Positions 53,294 to 61,716 of a stretch of 64,000 nt of DNA are shown here, piece after piece. The first letter of the stretch is position 1. Each line of letters begins with the position of its first letter. The DNA comes from Mycobacterium noviomagense (GTDB lineage Bacteria; Actinomycetota; Actinomycetes; Mycobacteriales; Mycobacteriaceae), in NCBI RefSeq assembly GCF_010731635.1, contig NZ_AP022583.1, forward strand, positions 1,054,001 through 1,118,000, written 5' to 3'. A model generated the notes under the pieces. That model was not told the origin of the DNA and searched no databases. It worked only from the letters and a program-made list of their open reading frames with translations. Made by a program: the position numbers and the translations under genes.

Positions 53294-53611
53294 GTGCCCA
53301 AAGGTGTGCTCCACGTCGAAAGTCGGCCCAGCTCGCCGGATCGCGATGCCGAGTACAACTCCTGGTACGACGATATCCATCTGCCCCAGCTGCTTTCGCT
53401 CGACGGGTTCGTCGCGGCGCGGAGGCTGCGACCGGTCGCCGACGACGGGCCCTATGTCGCGCTCTACGAGATCGAGGGCGACGACTTGCAGGCGATCCTG
53501 GACAACATGCTTGCCCATGCGGGCGACTTGCAGCTGTCCGACGCTTTGCAGTTGGACCCGCCGCCCACGATGCGGCTCCTCGAGCTGACGACCGAGCGTC
53601 GGAGCCGTTAG
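53294..53611 (+). CDS. Small protein with probable dimeric alpha/beta-barrel (EthD-like) fold
   Basis: A 105-residue protein whose GVLHVESRPSSPDRDAEYNSWYDDIHLPQLL pattern (split here as GVLHVESRP, EYNSWYDDIHLPQLL), followed by GFVAARRLRPV, is typical of EthD-like or antibiotic-biosynthesis monooxygenase-like ferredoxin-fold proteins. The NxWYDxxHxP core is the recognisable part. Start GTG, 21 bases after the reductase. It overlaps the convergent CoA-transferase stop by four bases. Its exact function is unknown. Confidence 0.78.
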   Translation: MPKGVLHVESRPSSPDRDAEYNSWYDDIHLPQLLSLDGFVAARRLRPVADDGPYVALYEIEGDDLQAILDNMLAHAGDLQLSDALQLDPPPTMRLLELTTERRSR

Positions 53612-54630
53612 TCCAGTTCCGGCGGCGGACGGTAGTCCGGCTGGTAACCCGCAATGCGGACGGGACTGCCGACCAGACGGAAATCCCCTGCGGTAACGAC
53701 CATCTCGGGAGTAGCGTTCAGCGCTTCGGGCAGCGTTCGGACCGCCGCCGCGGGCACTCCGAGCGGCCGTAGCCGTGCCTCCCAGTTGGTGGCGGTGTCT
53801 TCGGCCAGGGCAGCGCTCACGACGGCCAGCACCTCGTCGCGACGAGCCACCCGTTCCACCATCGTTTCAAAGCCATCGATATTGGCTTCGGCCGCAAACG
53901 ATTTCCAGAACCCGTCATGGGTCACGAACAGCGCGAGATACCCGTCTGCCGTCGGAAAAATCTGGGCCGGAACGTAATACGAGTGGGCGCCGAACGGTCG
54001 GCGTTGCGGCTCGACGCCGTCGTTGAGATAGGCTGATGCGTGATAATTGAGCTGGGAAAGCATCACGTCGCGCAGTGACACATCGACCTGGCCGCCGCGG
54101 CCCGACGTGATTTGCGCCAGCAGTCCAAGTGCGGCGGCCAATCCAGTGGAGTTGTCGGCCGACGAGTAGCCGGGCAGGATCGGCGGTCCGTCGGGCTCGC
54201 CGGTAAGCGCTGCCACGCCGGTGGTCGCTTGGATGACATAGTCGAACGCGGGCTCGTCGCCGCCGTCCAGCCCGAACCCAGTGATCGCCACACAGACGAT
54301 CCGTTCGTTGAAGCGGCGCAGCGCATCATAGGTCAGCCCGAGCCGGCGGATCGCCGACGGTTTCAGATTCACCAGCAGGGCATGGGATTGCGCGACGAGC
54401 TCGCCTAAATTTGCTTGCGCCTCTTTCGAGTTCAGGTCCAGACAGATGCTCTTCTTGTTGCGGTTGAGGCTGGCGAAGTAGCTGTCGGAGACCTGACGGG
54501 AGATCTCCCCGCCGGGCGGCTCGATTTTGATGACCTCCGCACCGAGGTCGGCCAGCAGCATCGTGGCATACGGCCCGGCCAGCATGGTGCCGACCTCGAG
54601 GATCCGGATACCCGCCAGCGGTGCCGTCAT
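53608..54630 (-). CDS. CaiB/BaiF (family III) CoA-transferase
   Basis: A 340-residue single-domain CoA-transferase: GIRILEVGTMLAGPYATMLL at the N-terminus, VIKIEPPGGE, SLNRNKKSICLDL, VAITGFGLDG, and the catalytic Asp in GGQVDVSLRD. It moves CoA to or from a carboxylic acid in the B12-mutase operon. ATG 54630 overlaps the upstream luciferase-like gene by four bases. The frame upstream to 55017 lies inside that gene. Together with the mutase it may handle a dicarboxylic acid and its CoA ester (inference). Confidence 0.9.
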   Translation of the reverse strand: MTAPLAGIRILEVGTMLAGPYATMLLADLGAEVIKIEPPGGEISRQVSDSYFASLNRNKKSICLDLNSKEAQANLGELVAQSHALLVNLKPSAIRRLGLTYDALRRFNERIVCVAITGFGLDGGDEPAFDYVIQATTGVAALTGEPDGPPILPGYSSADNSTGLAAALGLLAQITSGRGGQVDVSLRDVMLSQLNYHASAYLNDGVEPQRRPFGAHSYYVPAQIFPTADGYLALFVTHDGFWKSFAAEANIDGFETMVERVARRDEVLAVVSAALAEDTATNWEARLRPLGVPAAAVRTLPEALNATPEMVVTAGDFRLVGSPVRIAGYQPDYRPPPELD

Positions 54631-55583
54631 CGCACTTCGGCGCCGAGCGCCGCGATGACTTCCCGGGTACGGCGTTTGGAGGCGACGAGCTCGTCGCGGT
54701 TGTTGCCGATCGGCAGCAACCGCACCGACAGGTCGGTCACCCCGGCGTCGGCGAAGCGACGGAACCGCGCCAGGATGGCCTCCTCGTCGCCGGCCGCGCA
54801 GATGTCGCCGACGTTGCGGGCGTCGCCGTACTCCAGCAGCCGCTGATAGTTCGGCGAGACTTCGGCCTCGCCCAGAATCCGGTTGGCCCGCTCGCGGGCG
54901 GCATCGACTTCGCTTGGCCCGCAAAGGCATACAGGTATACCTGCGACGATGCGCGGAGCCGGTCGGCCCGCATTGTCGGCAGCCTTGGTGATCCGCGGGA
55001 CCACGTGCTCGGCGCACGCGCGTTCATCGGCCATCCACAACACCGTACCGTCGGCCCGCTCCCCCGCCAGCGTCAGCATCACCGGTCCGAGCGCGGCGAC
55101 GAGCACCGACAGCGGCGCCACGGGGGCGAGATCCAGAGGGTTGTGCACGGTGAAGGTCTCGTTCTCGACGTCCACCGGGCCGGGCCCGCGGAAAGCGACG
55201 GCCAGCACCTCGAGGTAGTCGCGGGTGAACGCGGCTGGCCGCTCGTAGGGCAGGCCGAGCATGTCGCGAACGATCCAGTGATGCGACGGTCCGACGCCCA
55301 GAGCCAGCCTGCCGCCGGCAGCGGCATGCACAGACAGCGCCTGACGCGCCAAGGCAATGGGATGTTGAGCCTGCAACGGCACCACAGCGGTGCCGAGTTC
55401 GATGCGCGTCGTTCGGGTGGCCATCAGTGCGACCGCCGTCAGCGCGTCGAAGTCGTTGGGCACCTGCGGAATCCACGCGGTGTCCATGCCGGCGGCCTCG
55501 GCCCACTCGATGTCGTCCAGCAGCTTGGTGACCTTGCGCGCGGAATCGCCGCGCTCGGCACCGATCATCACTCCGAGGCGCAC
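54627..55583 (-). CDS. Luciferase-like (probable F420-dependent) oxidoreductase
   Basis: A 318-residue LLM-class protein with the TIM-barrel pattern RLGVMIGAER, AAGMDTAWIPQVPND, RIELGTAVVPLQAQHPIALA, GRLALGVGPSHHWI and DGTVLWMADE. The size and these segments match mycobacterial F420-dependent members. GTG 55583 overlaps the small mutase subunit by 16 bases, so it is coupled to the mutase genes. It probably reduces or oxidises a ketone or alcohol intermediate, though no substrate can be deduced. Confidence 0.88.
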   Translation of the reverse strand: MRLGVMIGAERGDSARKVTKLLDDIEWAEAAGMDTAWIPQVPNDFDALTAVALMATRTTRIELGTAVVPLQAQHPIALARQALSVHAAAGGRLALGVGPSHHWIVRDMLGLPYERPAAFTRDYLEVLAVAFRGPGPVDVENETFTVHNPLDLAPVAPLSVLVAALGPVMLTLAGERADGTVLWMADERACAEHVVPRITKAADNAGRPAPRIVAGIPVCLCGPSEVDAARERANRILGEAEVSPNYQRLLEYGDARNVGDICAAGDEEAILARFRRFADAGVTDLSVRLLPIGNNRDELVASKRRTREVIAALGAEVR

Positions 55584-55993
55584 GATTCCTCCACGGTAGG
55601 TTCGGGGACGCCGGTCAGCTTGCGGATCTCCCGCACCAGGACATCCAGGGGCGTCCCGGTCGGAAAGACCGCCGCCGCACCGGCATCCAGCAGCTTGGGC
55701 ACGTCGGACTCGGGGATCGTGCCGCCGACGACGACGCCGATGTCGGCGGCGTCCGCCGCGCGCAGCGCTTCGATCGTGCGGGCCGTCAGCGCCAAGTGCG
55801 CACCCGACAGGATGCTCAACCCCACCAGTGCCACGTCTTCTTGCACCGCGATCGAGGCGATGTCTTCGATGCGCTGCCGGATGCCGGTGTAGATCACCTC
55901 GAAGCCCGCGTCACGCAAGGTGCGCGCGACGATCTTGGCGCCGCGGTCGTGGCCGTCGAGGCCGGGCTTGGCGACCAGAATCCGTACGGCCAT
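55568..55993 (-). CDS. B12-binding small subunit of a split acyl-CoA mutase
   Basis: A 141-residue cobalamin-binding domain. The histidine that replaces the lower ligand of B12 lies in KPGLDGHDRGAKIV (D-x-H-x-x-G). The supporting motifs are VGLSILSGAHLALT and VVVGGTIPESDVPKLL. It directly abuts the large-subunit gene. Separate small subunits are typical of isobutyryl-CoA, 2-hydroxyisobutyryl-CoA and archaeal methylmalonyl-CoA mutases. The classical mycobacterial MutB carries this domain fused. Confidence 0.94.
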   Translation of the reverse strand: MAVRILVAKPGLDGHDRGAKIVARTLRDAGFEVIYTGIRQRIEDIASIAVQEDVALVGLSILSGAHLALTARTIEALRAADAADIGVVVGGTIPESDVPKLLDAGAAAVFPTGTPLDVLVREIRKLTGVPEPTVEESCASE

Positions 55994-57571
55994 TTAGAAC
56001 ACCACCGGCTGCTGGAATTCGCCCCACACCGCTTTGAGCGCCGACACCATTTCACCGACCGTGCAATACGCGTTGGCGCAGTCGATCAGCTTGGGCATCA
56101 GATTGTCGGTGCCCTCAGCGGCGCGGGACAGCGCTGTGAGGCTGGATTGCGCTGCAGCAGAGTCTCTTTCGGCCCGAACCTTGGACAGGCGCTTGAGCTG
56201 AAGATCGCGTCCTTCGGCGTCGAGTTCGTAGGTGGCGACCTCCGGCGGCGGCTCCTCGGTGACAAACCGGTTGACCCCGACGATCGGCCGCTCACCGGAT
56301 TCGATTTCCTGATGCATCCGGTAGGCTTCGTCGGCGATCAGCCCCTGCAGGTAACCGTCTTCGATGGCCCGCACCATGCCGCCGTGCTGCTCGAGGTCGT
56401 GCATGATCTCGATGATGCGGGCCTCGGTGGCATCGGTGAGCGACTCGACGAAGTAGGAGCCGCCGAGTGGGTCGGCGACCCGGGGAACGCCGCTTTCGTA
56501 GGCCAGGATCTGCTGGGTGCGCAAGGCCAGCGTGGTGGACTCCTCGGTGGGCAGCGCGAACGGCTCGTCCCACGCGGCGGTGAACATCGACTGCACCCCG
56601 CCGAGCACCGCCGCCAACGCTTCATAGGCCACCCGCACGATGTTGTTGTGCGCCTGCGGCGCATACAGCGAAGCGCCGCCGCAGACGCAGCCGAACCGGA
56701 ACATCGACGCCTTGTCAGTTTTCGCGCCGTAGCGTTCTCGCACGATCGTGGCCCAACGGCGCCGTCCCGCACGGTATTTGGCGATCTCTTCGAAGAAGTC
56801 GCCATGGGTGTAGAAGAAGAACGAGATCTGCGGAGCGAACTCGTCGATGGTCATCCGGCCCCGCTCGACCACGGTGTCGCAGTAGGTGACGCCGTCGGCC
56901 AGGGTGAAAGCCATCTCCTGCACCGCGTTGGCCCCAGCGTCGCGGAAATGCGCTCCGGCCACCGAGATCGCATTGAATTTGGGGACTTCGGCCGCACAGA
57001 ACTCGATCGTGTCGGCGATCAGCCGCAGCGACGGCTCGGGCGGCCAGATCCAGGTGCCGCGGGAGGCGTACTCCTTGAGGATGTCGTTTTGGATGGTGCC
57101 GGTAAGGTTGGCCCGCGGTATCCCCTTTTTCTCGGCGGCGGCAACGTAGAACGCCAGCAGGATCGCCGCGGTGCCGTTGATGGTCATGCTGGTGCTGATC
57201 TTGTCCAGCGGGATGCCGTCGAACAGGATCTCGGCGTCGGCCAGGCTGTCGACCGCCACGCCGACCCGGCCAACTTCTTCGCTGACCTCGGGATCGTCGG
57301 AATCGAAGCCGCACTGCGTCGGCAGGTCGAGCGCAACTGAGAGCCCCGTGCCGCCCTGATCGAGCAGGTAGCGGTACCGGCGATTGGACTCCTCGGCGGT
57401 GCCGAACCCCGAGTACTGCCGAAATGTCCACAGCTTGCCGCGGTATCCAGACGCGAAGTTGCCCCGGGTGAACGGGTAGGTCCCCGGGGGCGGCGGTTCG
57501 CTGCTACGGTCCTCCGGCCCGTAGGCCGGCGCGAGCGGAATACCGGCTGAGGTCTGAGCTGCGTTATCCAT
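55994..57571 (-). CDS. Acyl-CoA mutase large subunit (methylmalonyl-CoA mutase-like, split type)
   Basis: A 525-residue catalytic barrel of adenosylcobalamin-dependent acyl-CoA mutases. Visible segments are YRGKLWTFRQYSGFGTAEES, LSVALDLPTQCGFDSD, STSMTINGTAA, GTIQNDILKEY and FRFGCVCGGASLYAPQ. Y53 (RQYSG) and R171 (ASRGTW) align by spacing with Tyr89 and Arg207 of methylmalonyl-CoA mutase, which read the substrate carboxylate. Isobutyryl-type mutases have Phe/Ile and Gln there. ATG 57571 has GGGA ahead; ATG 57580 is an alternative. The B12 domain is encoded by the next gene. Confidence 0.92.
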   Translation of the reverse strand: MDNAAQTSAGIPLAPAYGPEDRSSEPPPPGTYPFTRGNFASGYRGKLWTFRQYSGFGTAEESNRRYRYLLDQGGTGLSVALDLPTQCGFDSDDPEVSEEVGRVGVAVDSLADAEILFDGIPLDKISTSMTINGTAAILLAFYVAAAEKKGIPRANLTGTIQNDILKEYASRGTWIWPPEPSLRLIADTIEFCAAEVPKFNAISVAGAHFRDAGANAVQEMAFTLADGVTYCDTVVERGRMTIDEFAPQISFFFYTHGDFFEEIAKYRAGRRRWATIVRERYGAKTDKASMFRFGCVCGGASLYAPQAHNNIVRVAYEALAAVLGGVQSMFTAAWDEPFALPTEESTTLALRTQQILAYESGVPRVADPLGGSYFVESLTDATEARIIEIMHDLEQHGGMVRAIEDGYLQGLIADEAYRMHQEIESGERPIVGVNRFVTEEPPPEVATYELDAEGRDLQLKRLSKVRAERDSAAAQSSLTALSRAAEGTDNLMPKLIDCANAYCTVGEMVSALKAVWGEFQQPVVF

Positions 57572-57703
57572 CGTTCCCATTAAGACGATAACGTACTTGC
57601 AAAAAAAGAGAATGCCAATACCGCGCGCTGACCTGGCCGGACAGGCCGCGCCCCGAGATGCTTGAAAGTACCGCACCGATCGCCAGATACGGCATGTAGA
57701 TAT

Positions 57704-57720
57704 GACTAGTCGGACTAGTC
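57704..57720. promoter_or_regulatory. GACTAGTC repeats before the second toxin-antitoxin operon
   Basis: Two copies of GACTAGTC (57704-57711, 57713-57720), each containing the palindrome ACTAGT, end 21 bases before the antitoxin start. They resemble the AGTCC/GGACT elements at 42783-42806 before the other toxin-antitoxin pair and are probably the autoregulatory operator. Confidence 0.6.
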
Positions 57721-57741
57721 CGGTGGTAGTACATTGGTCGC

Positions 57742-57975
57742 GTGAGGACGGTGACCAGCACGCAGGCCAAGGCAAAGCTCAACGCGATCCTGGCCGAGGT
57801 TGAGGAAACCGGCATATCGGTAACGATCACTAATCACGGCCGCCCGGTTGCCGTGCTTACACCGGCCCGTCAACGTCCGCGCCGATTCGGCCAGCTGCCA
57901 ACGCTGGCCGTGCCAAATGACTTCGATGATGCACTTCCCGACGACGAGATGGCTCACTGGGAAGGTAGTTTGTGA
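57742..57975 (+). CDS. Phd/YefM-family antitoxin
   Basis: A 77-residue antitoxin with the N-terminal pattern TVTSTQAKAKLNAILAEVEE, then VTITNHGRPVAVLTP, typical of Phd/YefM. The acidic tail (NDFDDALPDDEM) would wrap the toxin. GTG 57742 is the start. The toxin begins within its last codons (GTGA overlap). It is similar in plan to the antitoxin at 42819, though the two differ clearly in sequence. Confidence 0.9.
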   Translation: MRTVTSTQAKAKLNAILAEVEETGISVTITNHGRPVAVLTPARQRPRRFGQLPTLAVPNDFDDALPDDEMAHWEGSL

Positions 57976-58391
57976 ATCCGCGGCGGCGGTCGTCCACACC
58001 GGCCGCAGTGCTGCTCGATACCAACGCCCTGTTGTGGCTTGTTTCCGCGCCGGAGAGGGTGTCTGAGTCGGCGAGAGAAGTGTTGAGCGAACCGAATACA
58101 GAGGTCATGGTGTCGGCCGCTTCGGCGTGGGAGATAGCGATCAAGACCAGGTTGTGCCGCCTTGACGGTGATCCGTTGCTGTCCGCGTGGTCCGACGTAC
58201 TCGGCGACATGACCGCTATCGAGTTGCCGATCGACGCAGGCGATGCAATCCTGGCCGGCCGCCTCCCGTGGCAACACCGGGATCCGTTTGACCGGATGAT
58301 CGTGGCGCAGGCCGCGCGGCGAAACCTGACCATCGCCACCAGCGACACTCGGATAATTCGCGCAGCGCTCACCTCGACCCTGAAAATCTGA
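57972..58391 (+). CDS. PIN-domain ribonuclease toxin (VapC-type)
   Basis: A 139-residue PIN nuclease: LLDTNALLWLV (first Asp), SAWEIAIKTRL (Glu), HRDPFDRMIVAQA (Asp) and IATSDTRI (Asp). The four acidic positions of the metal site are complete, so it is probably active. It begins with a short basic leader (MNPRRRSSTP) that the other toxin lacks. The gene overlaps the antitoxin gene by four bases. This pair stands at the edge of the mutase operon. Confidence 0.93.
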   Translation: MNPRRRSSTPAAVLLDTNALLWLVSAPERVSESAREVLSEPNTEVMVSAASAWEIAIKTRLCRLDGDPLLSAWSDVLGDMTAIELPIDAGDAILAGRLPWQHRDPFDRMIVAQAARRNLTIATSDTRIIRAALTSTLKI

Positions 58392-58415
58392 CTACTAGGC
58401 CGCACGGAGGTGGAC

Positions 58416-59978
58416 ATGGCGGTTCCTCGGCCGTCGACAACGGATATCGCTGCGGCGGCGAGTCATTTCGGCTTCCGTCTTGACGCCGATGCGTTGGCGG
58501 CCTACACCGCGATCGCCGGGTACACGCTCACGTCCTACGACGCCGTTGACGAGTTGTACGACCAGCTGGCGCGCCCACAAGTGCCCGAGCGCGCTTACCG
58601 ATTCCCGAAGCCGGCCGACAATCCGCTCGGCGCCTGGTATGTCACCGCCGAGATCAGCTCCGGCGCACAGGGACCGCTGTCGGGCAGGACCGTGGCGATC
58701 AAGGACAACATCGCCGTCGCAGGTATCCCGATGATGAACGGGTCGGCCGCACTGGAGGGATTCATCTCGAGCCGCGACGCGACCGTCGTCGAGCGTCTGC
58801 TGGATGCCGGGGCGGTCATTGCCGGCAAAAGCGTCTGCGAGGACCTGTGCTGCTCGGGGTCCAGCTTCACCTCCGCGTGCGGTCCGGTGCGCAACCCGTG
58901 GGATCCCACCCGTGAAGCGGGCGGATCGTCCAGCGGCAGTGCGGCGCTGGTCGCCGCCGGCGTGGTCGACTTGGCGCTGGGCGCAGACCAAGGCGGTTCT
59001 GTGCGGATCCCGGCGGCGCTGTGCGGCATCGTAGGGCACAAGCCCACCCACGGGCTGGTGCCCTACACGGGCGCCTTCCCGATCGAGCGGACCATCGATC
59101 ACATCGGTCCGATGGCGCGCACTGTCGCCGACACCGCGCTGTTGCTCAGCGTGCTGGCCGGACCGGACGGGCGAGATCCACGGCAGCGCGACGACGTTCC
59201 TGTCCTCGACTACCGGGCCGCCCTCACCGGCGACGTCGCCGGTCTGCGGGTGGGGCTGCTCTCGGAGGGCTTCGGCCAGCCGGGCTCGCGTCCCGAAGTG
59301 GACGAGCTGGTTCGGTCGGCGGCACAGCGGTTCAGCGAAATCGGTTGCAGCGTCGCCGAGGTCAGTGTGCCGTGGCACCGGACGGCGTTCCACCTCTTCA
59401 CTGTCATCATCACCGACGGTGCCGCCGCTCAGATGCTTGACGGCAACGGTTATGGGATCGGTGTGGACGGGCTTTACGACCCAGAGCTCATGGCGCACTT
59501 CGCCCGGCAGCGCCTGGCCACAGCCGACCAGTTTTCCAGCACCATCAAAGCCGCGGTGCTGTGCGGCCACTACGGACAGACCACGCTCGGCGGCGCCGTG
59601 TATGCGAAGGCGCGCAATCTGCTGCCGCAGGTGCGCGCCGCCTATGACGATGCGCTCGATCACTACGAAGTGCTGGTGATGCCCACGGTCCCCGGCACGG
59701 CGGAAACACTTCCGGTCGGCGGCCCGCAAGACCTTGCGTTCCTGGCGAACGCGCACGGTAAAGCGATCAATACCGCACCCATGGACATCACCGGTCACCC
59801 CGCGATCTCGGTGCCGGCCGGCCTTCTCGACGGCCTCCCCGTCGGAATGATGATCATGGGCAAGCGATTCGACGACGCGACGGTGCTCAACGTCGCGCAT
59901 GCCTTCGAGCAGCTGTGCGCCGGGTTTCCTATGCCCGGCAGAGGATCTCGCCATGCGGGATCGCCAGCCAGCCGTTAG
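58416..59978 (+). CDS. Amidase (amidase signature family)
   Basis: A 520-residue amidase-signature enzyme that hydrolyses a carboxylic amide. The catalytic triad is visible as Lys in TVAIKDNIA, Ser in AGGSSSGSAA and Ser in LGADQGGSVRIPAA. The N-terminal 70 residues carry an extra helical region, as in larger amidases and allophanate-type enzymes. ATG 58416 is chosen because ACGGAGG lies five bases ahead; GTG 58410 falls in that site. The last 50 bases overlap the convergent methyltransferase gene. Confidence 0.93.
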   Translation: MAVPRPSTTDIAAAASHFGFRLDADALAAYTAIAGYTLTSYDAVDELYDQLARPQVPERAYRFPKPADNPLGAWYVTAEISSGAQGPLSGRTVAIKDNIAVAGIPMMNGSAALEGFISSRDATVVERLLDAGAVIAGKSVCEDLCCSGSSFTSACGPVRNPWDPTREAGGSSSGSAALVAAGVVDLALGADQGGSVRIPAALCGIVGHKPTHGLVPYTGAFPIERTIDHIGPMARTVADTALLLSVLAGPDGRDPRQRDDVPVLDYRAALTGDVAGLRVGLLSEGFGQPGSRPEVDELVRSAAQRFSEIGCSVAEVSVPWHRTAFHLFTVIITDGAAAQMLDGNGYGIGVDGLYDPELMAHFARQRLATADQFSSTIKAAVLCGHYGQTTLGGAVYAKARNLLPQVRAAYDDALDHYEVLVMPTVPGTAETLPVGGPQDLAFLANAHGKAINTAPMDITGHPAISVPAGLLDGLPVGMMIMGKRFDDATVLNVAHAFEQLCAGFPMPGRGSRHAGSPASR

Positions 59979-60726
59979 GCGCAGCGGCCCAGGCTCGCCA
60001 TGCCGAGGCGATTTCGGCCAGCTCGGCCGCAGTCGCCCACCCCGATGCCAGGAGCTGGTCGGCGAGCGCCGACTGCAGAATCCGGTCCGCCCACATGCCG
60101 CCCCACCAATCGCGGTCCTGAGGCGTTGCAAAACACCAGATTCCGCCAGTTGGAACGATCTCGTCGAATCCTGCGTCCTGAGCCCACGACAGCAGGCGTC
60201 GCCCGGCGTCGGGTTCGCCGCCGTTTGCTCGGGCCGCCTGTTCGTAGAGATCGCGCCACCGATCTAGAGCGGGAAGCTGTGGATACCAGATGAAGCCCGC
60301 ATAGTCGCTGTCACGCGCGGCGACGAAGCCGCCGGGCACGCACACGCGCCGCATCTCGCGCAGCGCCTGCACCGGGTCCGCGACGTGCTGCAGCACCTGA
60401 TGCGCATGCACGACATCGAAAGTGCCGTCGGGAAATTCGAGCGCGTGGACGTCGGCCAGGGCGAACGCGACGTTCGACACGTTGCCCGCTCGCGCCTCGG
60501 CACGAGCGACCTCGAGGGCCTCGTCGGTTGCGTCGACTGCGGTGACGTGACCGGGCGCCACCCGGGCGGCGAGGTCGACGGTGATCGTCCCGGGCCCGCA
60601 ACCGACGTCCAGCAGCGACATGCCAGAGCGAAGATACGGCAACAGATAGCCGGCAGAATTCCCTGCGGTGCGCTGACGATGCGAACGCAGCACCGACTCG
60701 TGGTGGCCGTGGGTGTAGGTGTTCAC
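59929..60726 (-). CDS. Class I SAM-dependent methyltransferase
   Basis: A 265-residue methyltransferase of the UbiE/Methyltransf_11 kind. Motif I is LLDVGCGPGTITVDLA near residues 38-53, the acidic motif is VTAVDATDEAL, then FALADVHALEFPDGTFDVV and HVADPVQALREMRRVCVPGG. It is known as a type that methylates small molecules such as quinones or lipids, but the substrate here is not deducible. It is convergent with the amidase and overlaps it by 50 bases. The VanX-like gene ends 18 bases upstream on the same strand. Confidence 0.9.
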   Translation of the reverse strand: MNTYTHGHHESVLRSHRQRTAGNSAGYLLPYLRSGMSLLDVGCGPGTITVDLAARVAPGHVTAVDATDEALEVARAEARAGNVSNVAFALADVHALEFPDGTFDVVHAHQVLQHVADPVQALREMRRVCVPGGFVAARDSDYAGFIWYPQLPALDRWRDLYEQAARANGGEPDAGRRLLSWAQDAGFDEIVPTGGIWCFATPQDRDWWGGMWADRILQSALADQLLASGWATAAELAEIASAWRAWAAAPNGWLAIPHGEILCRA

Positions 60727-60744
60727 AGCTGAGCTCCTCGCTTT

Positions 60745-61419
60745 TCAGTCGAGCGGGACGTCGAGGATGGGACGATCGGCCGCGGCGCCGGGACCGTCGA
60801 AATGCCACCACTCGCCGGAGTACACGGTTAGCCCGCCGGAGGTCATCGCGTTGCGCAGCCGGGCCCGGTTCGCCTGCGCGTCCGCGCTGACGCCGTCGGT
60901 GGCGAAAGCGTTGGCGCGGGCCGTGAAGTCGTCGAAGTCGGTCCCCATATCGACGAGGCGGCGTTGGCCACCTCGCGGATACTGCGCGCTGGCAAGGGTC
61001 ACATCGACGGAGCGTCCGGATTCGTGGCTGTGCGCATACTGGCCTGGTCGAGCCACCCACGCCGGGTTGGGCACCACCTGAAACATCCTGACCTGGACGT
61101 CATGCGGGCGGTAGCAGTCCCAGAAGACCAGCGCCTGTCCCTCTCGACGCAGTATGTCGGCGGCGGTCGCCAGGCCGGAGGCCATGGACTGGTGGACCAG
61201 ACAGCGAGCATCGGCGGGATACAGCGGCGCGCCGGTGAAATTGTTTGGTGTTGCGTAACGCAAGTCGATGATCGCATCCGGAACGACGCTCCTGACGTCG
61301 ACGAAACCTGCCGCTTGCGCCTGGGGGGTCAGGGGCGGCACGTCCGCGCTGGCATGTGGGGTCCAGCTGACGCTGCACATCACCAGCAGCACAGCGACGA
61401 GGAACTGTCGCGCAATCAT
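60745..61419 (-). CDS. Secreted D-alanyl-D-alanine dipeptidase (VanX-like, peptidase M15D)
   Basis: A 224-residue exported zinc dipeptidase. The N-terminal signal peptide is IARQFLVAVLLVMCSVSW ending near HASA. The zinc ligands match VanX: SHESGRSVDV (His and Asp) and GEWWHFDGP (Glu base and His). ATG 61419 is chosen because it creates the signal peptide. The open frame continues upstream through two tRNA genes and is not coding there. VanX-like proteins cleave D-Ala-D-Ala. In mycobacteria they are thought to recycle or remodel peptidoglycan rather than give vancomycin resistance. Confidence 0.9.
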   Translation of the reverse strand: MIARQFLVAVLLVMCSVSWTPHASADVPPLTPQAQAAGFVDVRSVVPDAIIDLRYATPNNFTGAPLYPADARCLVHQSMASGLATAADILRREGQALVFWDCYRPHDVQVRMFQVVPNPAWVARPGQYAHSHESGRSVDVTLASAQYPRGGQRRLVDMGTDFDDFTARANAFATDGVSADAQANRARLRNAMTSGGLTVYSGEWWHFDGPGAAADRPILDVPLD

Positions 61420-61500
61420 GTCCGCATTGTGCCGGGTCTCCGATTTATGAGGACAGCCAGCGACTCGATGTGTCAATGAGATTGAACCCGTGGCGGTGCT

Positions 61501-61577
61501 TGGTGGCCAGGGGCGGGATCGAACCGCCGACCTTCCGCTTTTCAGGCGGACGCTCATACCGACTGAGCTACCTGGCC
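61501..61577 (-). tRNA. tRNA-Phe (anticodon GAA)
   Basis: The minus strand folds as a full cloverleaf with acceptor GGCCAGG/CCTGGCC, anticodon loop CTGAAAA and T-loop TTCGATC. The 3' CCA is encoded (61501-61503). It is the third of three minus-strand tRNA genes in a row. Confidence 0.96.
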
Positions 61578-61603
61578 GGAAGACAGCGTGTGTCTCGCCG
61601 TGA

Positions 61604-61680
61604 TGGCGACCCTGACGGGACTCGAACCCGCGACCTCCGCCGTGACAGGGCGGCGCGCTAACCAACTGCGCCACAGGGCC
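61604..61680 (-). tRNA. tRNA-Asp (anticodon GTC)
   Basis: Acceptor GGCCCTG/CAGGGTC, anticodon stem CCGCC/GGCGG around loop CTGTCAC, and T-loop TTCGAGT. The discriminator is G and the CCA end is encoded (61604-61606). It lies 26 bases upstream of tRNA-Phe on the same strand. Confidence 0.96.
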
Positions 61681-61716
61681 TTGTTGTGTTGTGTGCTCCG
61701 CGTCGCCGCGTAGCGG

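Noticed and set aside
55994..57571. Calling the mutase an isobutyryl- or 2-hydroxyisobutyryl-CoA mutase because it is split
   Set aside because: The residues at the substrate-carboxylate positions are Tyr and Arg, as in methylmalonyl-CoA mutase.
57601..57620. GAGAAT half-site before the mutase operon as a fourth operator
   Set aside because: Only one arm (57608-57613) fits; the other arm does not resemble TATTCTC, so regulon membership of the mutase operon is not supported by sequence.
60745..61419. VanX-like gene as a vancomycin resistance determinant
   Set aside because: No VanH, VanA-type ligase or VanRS genes are present. A housekeeping cell-wall role is more likely.
61420..61674. N-terminal extension of the VanX-like frame
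   Set aside because: It runs through tRNA-Phe and part of tRNA-Asp. The ATG at 61419 gives a proper signal peptide.
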